A model generated the notes under the pieces. It was not told the DNA's origin and made no database searches. It worked only from the letters and a program-made list of their open reading frames with translations. Source: Oceanicola sp. 502str15 (GTDB taxonomy: Bacteria > Pseudomonadota > Alphaproteobacteria > Rhodobacterales > Rhodobacteraceae). From it: a stretch of 64,000 nt of DNA. This document shows, piece after piece, positions 8,213-14,953 of this stretch; the stretch's first letter is position 1; every line of letters begins with the position of its first letter. Made by a program: the position numbers and the translations under genes. Location of the stretch: positions 1 to 64,000 of the forward strand of contig NZ_WYDQ01000002.1 of NCBI RefSeq assembly GCF_024105635.1, written 5' to 3'.

Positions 8213-9807
8213 GACCAGTCACCGCGCTCAAGCACACCATCCTTCGCGAACGCCTTCGAGACAAGCGTCACGGGAACGCCGGAGACGCGCTCAATCTTAC
8301 GAATGAACTCTTGGGTCTCGGTCGTGAGCGTGCCGAAGGAGGTAGCGTCGCGGTTGGCGATGTCGATGTAGTCGGCGAAGGTGAGGGCTATGCAGGTGGC
8401 TCCGTTAAGTTCCGCCTCGCGGCGCAGTCGACCCCAGTCGAACTCTGCAATCCGGCGTTCACGGTTGGACACGGTTCCACGCTCAGTTCGAGCGATCTCG
8501 TCGACGGGCACTCCGCTGCGCTCCGAGACCGTAGCGAAGTCGATCACACGACCCATTGGTCCCGAAGTGCCCCCGACACGAATGGGATAGGTGCGAAGGA
8601 CCATAATCACTTCGCGGACCGCGCCAGGAGCAATTCCGGCATCAGAGATACAACCGGAACTGGTGGTCTCGCGGGAAGTTACGTAAGGGTAGCGACCGTG
8701 GTGGATGGAAAGCTCCGTGCCTTGGGTGCCCTCAAGCAATACCGATTTGCCCTCTCGGAGTAGCCGATCGACCACCGTGCGCGCCGGGCGCACGAACTGC
8801 GCGAGTTGTCCAACGTCCCGCGCAAGCTTCACCGATGGGCCGAACAGGGGCTTGCCTCGGTTCAGAATTTTCCGCGCCGCGGCAGCGCCCACCCCTTGTT
8901 TAGTGGACGCAATCGCGTCCAGGGCATCGCCTTCACCTCGGCCCTCTTCGATCCGGCGATCTTCATCGTCAATCACCATCACCTGCGGATCGATCGTAAG
9001 CCGATTGGCCGTCAGCTTGTGATCCATGATCTCAAGCATGAGCTGTGGCAGCGAAATCGTGGACCCGGCGGCGAGAATGATCTGCGCCTCCTCGTTCGAC
9101 ATCGAACCCGACGGCAGCTGCACATACTTGTAGATGGGATCTGCAACGCGATGACCCGCATTGGGACCGCCGATGCGCACCAGGCCATCGTATCGCGAGG
9201 CGATTTTCGCGCAGACGTTGCCCTTGCCCTCACTGCCGTACTGCGCGCCCACGATCACGTCGACGGCAGGACGGGTTTCCTGAAGCCTTCCCACAAACGC
9301 CATGGTCGCTACAGCTAGATCATACGGATCCGTGTCCTCAGTGTCGAACACGAGGTCGGCGATTTCGGCGAGAGTACCCACCTGCTGCTCGGTTCCATGC
9401 GCCGCGGCCTCCGCATAGGTCGCGTATTCACGCGTAGCGGTGGGGCGGGAAACGTAGCGCTTCTCCAGCACGTCCGGCGATGCCTCGAGATGAACGTGAA
9501 CCACCTTTCCGGGAAAGTGCTCGCGCAATCCTTCCACCTGCGGGGCGATCCGGGCGGAGTCGAGAAGAAGCAGCTCTGTGCCTGCCGTGTCAGCTCCGAC
9601 CACGGCATCGACAACCCAGAGGCCCCCGGTCTCCTCGTCCAGCGCGCTTCCGGCGGCTTGAAGTTCGGCGCGACCCTCGCCGCAGCCCTTGCGTTCGCGA
9701 ATGTATGACCGGGTGCTCACCGGGCGCGCGCCATACGTGGCGAGTGCCTCGGCGAAACGGGTTTTGCCCGAGCCAATTGGCCCCGACATCACGAACAATA
9801 TTTCCAT
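8209..9807 (-). CDS. P-loop kinase fused to PurZ-like adenylosuccinate synthetase
   Basis: 532-aa fusion. Residues 1–~175 form a P-loop kinase (Walker A GPIGSGKT at 9–16; FPGKVVHVHLEASP), like (deoxy)nucleotide kinases. Residues ~183–532 are an adenylosuccinate synthetase of the short archaeal/phage length (about 350 aa versus about 430 for housekeeping PurA). The P-loop is GAQYGSEGKG, so the catalytic Asp of PurA (GDEGKG) is Ser192. The same Asp-to-Ser change characterises phage PurZ, which uses dGMP in 2-aminoadenine synthesis. NAGH (216–219), TQGTELSIHHGRYP and TSSGCISDAG are conserved. Substrate dGMP/GMP rather than IMP is an inference. It is coupled to the DarT-like gene and divergent from the HD hydrolase gene. 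Confidence 0.8.
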   Translation of the reverse strand: MEILFVMSGPIGSGKTRFAEALATYGARPVSTRSYIRERKGCGEGRAELQAAGSALDEETGGLWVVDAVVGADTAGTELLLLDSARIAPQVEGLREHFPGKVVHVHLEASPDVLEKRYVSRPTATREYATYAEAAAHGTEQQVGTLAEIADLVFDTEDTDPYDLAVATMAFVGRLQETRPAVDVIVGAQYGSEGKGNVCAKIASRYDGLVRIGGPNAGHRVADPIYKYVQLPSGSMSNEEAQIILAAGSTISLPQLMLEIMDHKLTANRLTIDPQVMVIDDEDRRIEEGRGEGDALDAIASTKQGVGAAAARKILNRGKPLFGPSVKLARDVGQLAQFVRPARTVVDRLLREGKSVLLEGTQGTELSIHHGRYPYVTSRETTSSGCISDAGIAPGAVREVIMVLRTYPIRVGGTSGPMGRVIDFATVSERSGVPVDEIARTERGTVSNRERRIAEFDWGRLRREAELNGATCIALTFADYIDIANRDATSFGTLTTETQEFIRKIERVSGVPVTLVSKAFAKDGVLERGDWS

Positions 9808-9919
9808 GCGAAGCTGCTCCCTGTTACCCTCTGCTTAGTCCCCATCTACGCGACGAACGACCGGTTGCGGTCCAACCTTATTTCTGGCAAGCGCATCGCA
9901 AAAGGACAATCCACTGACG

Positions 9920-10480
9920 ATGAACATCTTCGCCCCGAACCTTGCGATCCACCATGCTAAGGGTCCGACTATCATGCTGGCCAGTGGGAGGCGCTTCGAC
10001 CTGCTCGACCCGTCGTCGAGCACATTTGGCATAGACGACATTGCCCACGGGCTCGCTAACGTCTGCCGATACGCCGGCCAGTGCCGCGGGTTCTATTCCG
10101 TGGCCGAACACTCCCTTCTGGTCAGCCAGACGGTGAGCCGATACGCCTTTGAGGCGCTCCTCCACGACTCAGCTGAAGCGTTCATCGGCGACATCACCAG
10201 ACCGCTCAAGAAGCTGCTTCCCGACTACCGCGAAATCGAGGAGCGGATCGAGGACGCGGTGGCCGAGCGCTTCGGTCTAGACCGTGCGGCCAAGGCGACG
10301 ATCAAAGAGGCTGACCTGCGTGTCCTCGCGGCCGAGCAACAGCAAGTCATGGCACTGGGCTGCGCAGACTGGTCGAGCGAGGCGGGAATTCTACCGGCAC
10401 CGGTCACTGTGCGCGGTCTTTCCCCGAACGATGCAAGAGCCGCCTTTCTGCGACGCTACGAGGAGCTCCGCCCTATATGA
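9920..10480 (+). CDS. HD-domain (deoxy)nucleotide phosphohydrolase, YfbR/DatZ-like
   Basis: 186-aa metal-dependent HD phosphohydrolase. The metal-binding set is visible as His64 (VAEHSLLV), His82–Asp83 (LLHDSAEAFIGD) with Glu86 and Asp91, and a later Asp in IKEADLRVL. The size and the block HDSAEAFIGDITRPLK match the YfbR 5'-deoxynucleotidase group, which also includes phage DatZ dATPases. It is transcribed divergently from the kinase–PurZ-like fusion with only 112 bases between them, so a shared regulatory region is likely. In Z-genome phages PurZ is paired with a DatZ-type HD enzyme, so the neighbourhood supports a nucleotide-pool role. Substrate preference cannot be read here. Confidence 0.75.
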   Translation: MNIFAPNLAIHHAKGPTIMLASGRRFDLLDPSSSTFGIDDIAHGLANVCRYAGQCRGFYSVAEHSLLVSQTVSRYAFEALLHDSAEAFIGDITRPLKKLLPDYREIEERIEDAVAERFGLDRAAKATIKEADLRVLAAEQQQVMALGCADWSSEAGILPAPVTVRGLSPNDARAAFLRRYEELRPI

Positions 10481-10554
10481 AGACGGGATAGGGGACGGTG
10501 AATAGCCCCGTGTATCGTGGACGCCTTCTTCGCGAACTTTGAGGCAAGGAGGCC

Positions 10555-10775
10555 ATGATGAGCAGCAAGAAGCTCAGCGATGAGTTCTAGCGGGACGCGG
10601 TCGCGCGGATCACCAAGCGGGGCAGCCCGGTCAGGGAAGTGTCGGAGCGCTTAGGGGTCAGCGCGTATTCGCTCTATGCCCGGAAGAAGAAGTTCGCAAA
10701 GGCGTCATCGGGAGAGGCGGAGAAGGACGCCGAGATCCGGCGTCTGAAGAAGGAACAGGCGCGGGTCTCGGGCCC
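10555..10775 (+). pseudogene. IS3-family OrfA remnant
   Basis: Reading from ATG 10555 gives MMSSKKLSDEF, then a stop (TAG 10588–10590), then RDAVARITKRGSPVREVSERLGVSAYSLYARKKKF in the same frame. This is the helix-turn-helix N-terminus of IS3-family OrfA followed by a leucine-zipper-like segment. The sequence then switches abruptly to unrelated coding debris at about 10776, and no OrfB is present. It is a dead, truncated insertion-sequence gene. Confidence 0.75.
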
Positions 10776-10970
10776 GAGGGCGACGACATCGCTGCGGTGC
10801 TGCAGGAGTTCTACCCGGACGTGCCGGTGGCCTAGGCCCTGCTAGGCCAGCGAAAGGCGTTCATTCAGGCGCTGATTTCGGGCCAGGCAATCACCGAGTT
10901 CGACCGGCCGAGTTCGAAGGCAGTCACAGAGATCAAGGCGCTGTTTCGGGAGGTCTGGAGCAGGCTGTGA
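10776..10970 (+). pseudogene. ParA-like partition protein 3' remnant
   Basis: In frame from 10776 the sequence encodes EGDDIAAVLQEFYPDVPVA, a stop (TAG 10833–10835), then ALLGQRKAFIQALISGQAI and a C-terminus EIKALFREVWSRL. This pattern (an acceptance loop, QR.AF..AL..G..V.E, EI..L..EV) resembles the C-terminal tail of plasmid ParA-family ATPases. No Walker motifs remain. It abuts the OrfA remnant, so this junction marks old insertion and deletion events at the right edge of the PurZ-like cassette. Confidence 0.5.
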
Positions 10971-11040
10971 ATCCAGGCATTCATAGCTACCGCTATATCA
11001 TTTATCGAGAAGTCGCTGAGGAACAGAAAGTCATAGTTAC

Positions 11041-11853
11041 GTGGGAATTGTAGTTACCGAGAGGACCGAAGAAGGCGAAGATACCGTTCTCGATGTCAGC
11101 ATCGACCTGAGGCACAATGACGGGGTGGATATGTCCCTATCCGGGAATCCGACCGTAATGGCTGTCGACGACCTGCAGGTCTTTTCTCTTTTTCGGAGAC
11201 GCCGACTCTCAACCACCGAAGCGGATGGGAACCCCCTGATCTATGCCCTCAAGGACCTGAAGGGATATGCGATTGATGAAGCTGGCAAGGGACTCATGTG
11301 GGAGACGGCTGGCGAAATCTTCCGAGCTTGGACATGTCCGTGGAAGCCAACCCGCATCGCCGCCATCCCTTCCAGGCATTCTGTGAGCGTCGACCTGGCC
11401 TCCAGGATCGCAGCCTTTCTGGAGGTGGAACACGTCCCGGTGCCCTTGGTCCACAAGAGAACCGTCGCTGAGGTTCTGGAGGAAGCCGAGCCCCTGAAGG
11501 ACAGCAGTGCCGTGCCAGAGAGCGACCTAAAGGCCTTCAAGAGCCAGCTCGGCCGCCTCTCGACAGCGCCGCCGGGGAAGACCTTCCAGATGAAGGAGAT
11601 CGATGTGCGTGTCAGGCAATACTTCCATCCATGGCGGGTGTCTGAGGAGGCCAAGGACTTCATCGGCCACGATCTTCTTCTGGTCGACGATCTCATCGGG
11701 AGTGGTGCTTCGCTCTCGACTTGTGCCAAGTGCCTGGTTGAGAACGGGCACTCTGTAGTCGGCGGGATGAGCTTGTTCAGCCCTCTTGACCGGGAACTTG
11801 CCAAGAAGCCGAAAGGAGCGCGCCGCAAGAGGCGCAGAGGTCGAAAACCTTGA
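11041..11853 (+). CDS. Phosphoribosyltransferase-like protein
   Basis: 270-aa protein with the PRPP-binding signature LLLVDDLIGSGASL near residue 222, the hallmark of type I phosphoribosyltransferases and of regulatory PRTase-fold proteins. The preceding region has a KxxR/YFHPW segment and no recognisable partner domain; the C-terminus is strongly basic (RRKRRRGRKP). The annotated start is GTG 11041. Just upstream, a different frame (10967–11053, 28 codons from a GTG that overlaps the ParA remnant's stop) encodes HSYRYIIYREVAEEQKVIV, which looks like coding sequence, so the true N-terminus may have been lost by a frameshift near 11045. The function is unknown. Confidence 0.55.
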   Translation: MGIVVTERTEEGEDTVLDVSIDLRHNDGVDMSLSGNPTVMAVDDLQVFSLFRRRRLSTTEADGNPLIYALKDLKGYAIDEAGKGLMWETAGEIFRAWTCPWKPTRIAAIPSRHSVSVDLASRIAAFLEVEHVPVPLVHKRTVAEVLEEAEPLKDSSAVPESDLKAFKSQLGRLSTAPPGKTFQMKEIDVRVRQYFHPWRVSEEAKDFIGHDLLLVDDLIGSGASLSTCAKCLVENGHSVVGGMSLFSPLDRELAKKPKGARRKRRRGRKP

Positions 11854-12036
11854 CTTGAAGTGGCCCTTTTGCTAACTACCTGTCAATCACAGACCGCACA
11901 TACGCCCTGCGGTCTCTAAAGATAAAGCTTGGAGTGCTTTAGGGCACGTCAAGTGGGTCCGAGCCGCGCCGTTGAACGAGGCCTCCCGGTAAGCGGGGAT
12001 ATCGTTCTTCCCAGGGATCGGCGGGAAAAATACGGA

Positions 12037-12067
12037 AGCGGGGAGATGAGACAATCATCTCCCCGCT
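12037..12067 (+). terminator. Rho-independent terminator
   Basis: A perfect 13-bp hairpin (12037–12049 with 12055–12067, arm AGCGGGGAGATGA, loop GACAA) is followed by TTTT on the plus strand; on the minus strand the stem is followed by a TATTTTT run a few bases later. It lies between the converging PRTase-like gene and the ImmA/IrrE operon and can serve both. Confidence 0.85.
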
Positions 12068-12097
12068 TTTGCGTTAGGGGGTTGGCAGCTGCCAACT

Positions 12098-12886
12098 TCA
12101 TCGCGCCATCATGTATTCGCTCTTCAGGACCAGCAAGGTCATGACCTCATCGTCACCCACACGGAACGATTGCTCAGCAAGCTCATAGCGATCGGCGCCC
12201 TCTGTGTCGAACCAGGTGTCTGCGTCCATAAGAGACAGCGAGATGTCGTCCCGGGCTCCCTTGTGCAGGATATCGTGAGCGTTGCTCTGGGGGTCGAGTG
12301 TTCGACGCAGAAACCATCGCTCCCCGACGCTCTTCGATCTCTTGAACCAGTTGAGGCCGCCGCGGCTGTAGGAGGCCAGGAGACTCGGCTCGAAATCCAG
12401 ATCCACCAAGCGATACGCCATGGCCGTCTTGCTGACAGAAAAGGTGTCCGAAAGAAGCCGGACGGTGCGCATGTCGAATTTCCTGAAGTCATTCAGTGCG
12501 CTCTTGAGCATGAACTCCGGCATCAACAGCTCTGAGGCGAACCGGTTGGCGCCCTTCTCACGGGATAATCCTCGTTCGCGCCCCTTGCTACCCCCGATAT
12601 CCTCTTTGGCACAAAACAGATGTTCTCCCCTGTGCCATTCCCAGTGCCCCAGTTCGTGTGCGAGGGAGAACCTCTGGCGCCGTAGATTTCCATGCGCGTC
12701 ATTCACGGCGATTATCGCGCGGCCGACGTCGGCTCGACCATGGATGCACGCCTCACATCCGTCCATTTCCCGGTAGTCGACCTTGGCACCTTGAAGCCAG
12801 GCAATGGCTTCAAGGTTGATGTCTTCCGGTCGCTTCAGGCGCAAGGCCTGGAGGATCTCCTCAGCACGACGCGGAGAATGGGTCAT
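12098..12886 (-). CDS. ImmA/IrrE-family metallopeptidase
   Basis: 262-aa zinc-protease-like protein with the HExxH motif in SLAHELGHWEWHRGEH, the signature of ImmA/IrrE (DUF955). Such proteins cleave or antagonise repressors of mobile elements or stress genes. The ATG at 12886 is chosen because it overlaps the stop of the upstream gene (ATGA); a start at 12913 would overlap further. The protein contains several Cys/His residues (DGCEACIHGR) but no DNA-binding domain. It is the last gene of a three-gene leftward operon with a small acidic protein and a sigma-like factor, suggesting regulated proteolysis of that factor. Confidence 0.8.
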   Translation of the reverse strand: MTHSPRRAEEILQALRLKRPEDINLEAIAWLQGAKVDYREMDGCEACIHGRADVGRAIIAVNDAHGNLRRQRFSLAHELGHWEWHRGEHLFCAKEDIGGSKGRERGLSREKGANRFASELLMPEFMLKSALNDFRKFDMRTVRLLSDTFSVSKTAMAYRLVDLDFEPSLLASYSRGGLNWFKRSKSVGERWFLRRTLDPQSNAHDILHKGARDDISLSLMDADTWFDTEGADRYELAEQSFRVGDDEVMTLLVLKSEYMMAR

Positions 12887-13296
12887 TCGTCTTCGCCCTT
12901 TTTGTCGGGCCAAGCGTCATCGTCGAACAGGTCTTCCAGGTCCTTCTCGATGCCTTTTCTGTCTCTCTCGGACAGCTTCTTTCCATGGCGCGCGGCCACG
13001 GTGTCCGGCATGAAGCTGTCGGGGCGGCTCCCTGGCCTACGCTGGGGCATGGAAACAACATTCTGTTCGCGCGTCGCACGATCCTTCTCAGCCGCAGCCT
13101 TGGCTTCCTTCATTGCCATTTCGGCGACCTCGTCTTTCGCGGTCTCCAGCCAAGCCCTCATGCGATCACCGAAAGCAGCAATGTCCTCTCCGGCCTCATC
13201 AGCCTCTTTCCGAACATCCTCGTCGGAACCATTCGTGATAGCTTCGTCGATTTCCTCCGCCAGGCGATCTTGAAAAGTCTTCTTATCCTTCGCCAT
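12883..13296 (-). CDS. Hypothetical acidic helical protein
   Basis: 137-aa protein, rich in Glu, Asp, Lys and Ala, predicted mostly helical (EAMKEAKAAAEKDRATRE), with an acidic C-terminus (DDDAWPDKKGEDE). No family is recognised. Its start overlaps the end of the sigma-like gene by 14 bases and its stop overlaps the start of the ImmA/IrrE gene, so the three are translationally coupled. A small acidic partner between a sigma-like factor and a protease could be an anti-factor or adaptor; this is inference from position only. Confidence 0.6.
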   Translation of the reverse strand: MAKDKKTFQDRLAEEIDEAITNGSDEDVRKEADEAGEDIAAFGDRMRAWLETAKDEVAEMAMKEAKAAAEKDRATREQNVVSMPQRRPGSRPDSFMPDTVAARHGKKLSERDRKGIEKDLEDLFDDDAWPDKKGEDE

Positions 13297-13861
13297 CGAG
13301 CATCTCTTTCATTTCCGGGTGGGCGTTGCGTGTCCTTTTGACCCGCTGCACCACCGTGTTGTATTCCCTTTCATTCCAGTCGAGGTCCGTCATGATCTCG
13401 GACTTCGATTGCCCTTCCTCCAGAGCCAGGAGGTATAGCTGTGCATCGTCATCACCCTCGAAGAGCGCCATGAAGCGGGCCATGAACTCTTTCTCGAAGA
13501 GCTGCCCTTCCTGGTTGCACGACGAGGCGATGTCCTTCGCGGCCTCCATGTCCTTGTCGGTGTTCTTGCGAAACCCGATCCGGGGGCGCTCCGATGCAAT
13601 GCTCCTCATCACACCGGAGAGAAAGTCGATAAGAGCAACGCCTTTGGGCCATTGGCGCGTCCCGGTGATCTCGCTCTTCATCACCCTCATGACGGCCTCT
13701 TGAAGGACCTCCTCCTCGTCGCCGGCCCGGTTGTTCCGGATGCACCAGTTCCGCGCCTTCTGAAGGAGCTTCCTGAGTGCGACATCATCGCGGAAGAGAA
13801 GGTCCAGTTCGTCAGTGAACTCCTTGAGAGTATGGAACTCCTGGGGTGTGTCTTTCGCCAT
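13283..13861 (-). CDS. Sigma-70-like / DNA-binding helical protein
   Basis: 192-aa protein whose organisation resembles RNA polymerase sigma-70-like factors. The region-2-like part has ARNWCIRNNRAGDEEEVLQEAVMRVMKS, and the region-4-like end (LYLLALEEGQSKSEIMTDLDWNEREYNTVVQRVKRTRN) looks like a helix-turn-helix with a recognition helix. It is the first gene of the operon containing the ImmA/IrrE protease and is divergent from the ubiquitin-like operon across 175 bases, so it may regulate one or both. It could also be a phage-type regulator rather than a true sigma factor. Confidence 0.6.
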   Translation of the reverse strand: MAKDTPQEFHTLKEFTDELDLLFRDDVALRKLLQKARNWCIRNNRAGDEEEVLQEAVMRVMKSEITGTRQWPKGVALIDFLSGVMRSIASERPRIGFRKNTDKDMEAAKDIASSCNQEGQLFEKEFMARFMALFEGDDDAQLYLLALEEGQSKSEIMTDLDWNEREYNTVVQRVKRTRNAHPEMKEMLDGEG

Positions 13862-14036
13862 GCCAATCGCCGTATTCGCTGCTCTTCAAATGTATATGCG
13901 CACGCAGCGAGCTACCGCGGTCAAGAAAATCCGAAAAAAAATGTGAAGGCTGCGAACGCGAACCCTCTTGTGCCGCGCATGCACCTTTGAAGGCGCCTGC
14001 TGCGGGCGTCGAGCAGGCAATAAGAGGATCACTGCC

Positions 14037-14576
14037 ATGACTACCGAACCGATCGAAATCGAAGATCTCCTGGCCGCCCTGAAGGCCGGCCGCAAGCCCC
14101 GCGACCACGGTCCCTACAAGGTCCAGGTCGGCGACCACGACCTCCAGTTCACCGACGCCGTCATCGACGATCCGACGCCCACCGGCCGCCAGATCATCGA
14201 GGGGGCCGGCTTCCGCAAGGCCGAGGAACACCTCGTGTTCCAGTCGCTGCGCAATGGTGAACTCGAGGAACTTCGCCTCGAGGAAACCACGGACCTGCGC
14301 CCCGGCCAGGTCGAGCGCTTCCTGGTGTTCCCGAGCGCGGAATCCTTCCGCTTCGACATCGATGGCAAGCGCCTCGAGTGGGGCCACAAGGTCATCAGCG
14401 GGCGCGTGCTCAAGAAGCTGGCCGGGGTCGATCCCGCCAAGTTCGCCGTCTGGCAGGTGATCCCCGGCAAGGATGACATCCTGGTCGGCGACACCGATCT
14501 GATCTGCCTCGCGGATGCTGGCCTGGAGCACTTCTTCACCGGCGTGCCACAGACCACGGAAGGGGGTGCGGCATGA
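14037..14576 (+). CDS. Multi-ubiquitin-like (MUB) β-grasp protein
   Basis: 179-aa protein with two tandem β-grasp-like repeats (about residues 25–95, YKVQVGDHDLQFTD…VFQSLRNGELEEL, and 98–170, FRFDIDGKRLEWG…VWQVIPGKDDILV), matching the bacterial multi-ubiquitin family that accompanies E1/E2/JAB genes. The C-terminus is EGGAA: a Gly-Gly followed by two Ala, which a JAB peptidase could trim to expose GG for adenylation. The start at 14037 follows an AGAGGA ribosome-binding site; the longer frame upstream is Cys-rich and lacks one. ATGA overlap with the E2 gene shows tight coupling. Cytoplasmic modifier; target unknown. Confidence 0.8.
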   Translation: MTTEPIEIEDLLAALKAGRKPRDHGPYKVQVGDHDLQFTDAVIDDPTPTGRQIIEGAGFRKAEEHLVFQSLRNGELEELRLEETTDLRPGQVERFLVFPSAESFRFDIDGKRLEWGHKVISGRVLKKLAGVDPAKFAVWQVIPGKDDILVGDTDLICLADAGLEHFFTGVPQTTEGGAA

Positions 14577-14953
14577 GCCTCCTCCCCCGTCAGGATCGCC
14601 GCTACCTCGAGGGTCGCGGCATCACCGTTCGCGAGGTCATCGAAGGCGGAAAGAAGGGCGTGATCCTCACCGGGATCACGCTGCCGGAAGGCAAGTATCA
14701 GGTCGCCCGGGCGGATATCCTGATCCTGCTGCCGCCCTCTTATCCCGAGGTCGCCCCCGACATGTTCTACGCCGTGCCGCATCTGAAGCTCCTTGCCGGC
14801 CAGCGTGAGCCCCGCTGCACGCAGGCACGCCAGGCCTTTGATGGCCAGAACTGGCAGCGCTGGTCTCGCCATAACAACCAGTGGCGTCCCGGCACGGATG
14901 GCATCTGGACCATGCTGAAGCGGGTCGAAGAGGCCCTGGAGGTGGCGGCATGA
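14573..14953 (+). CDS. Prokaryotic E2-like conjugating protein (E2 family E type)
   Basis: 126-aa compact E2/UBC-fold protein. The visible landmarks are the Pro-rich ILLPPSYPEVAPDMFY, the E2 'YP…P' strand-loop, a single cysteine (Cys82, in REPRCTQAR) at the expected catalytic position, and a conserved-looking C-terminal block WQRWSRHNNQWRPGTDGI. The HPN motif of eukaryotic E2s is absent. This pattern agrees with the prokaryotic E2 family found beside multi-ubiquitin and JAB–E1 genes. It would accept the modifier from the E1 as a thioester on Cys82 (inference). It overlaps both neighbours by ATGA junctions. Confidence 0.75.
   Translation: MSLLPRQDRRYLEGRGITVREVIEGGKKGVILTGITLPEGKYQVARADILILLPPSYPEVAPDMFYAVPHLKLLAGQREPRCTQARQAFDGQNWQRWSRHNNQWRPGTDGIWTMLKRVEEALEVAA

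Noticed and set aside
8209..9807. Housekeeping PurA interpretation
   Set aside because: The short length, the Asp-to-Ser change, the kinase fusion and the cassette context do not fit a biosynthetic PurA.
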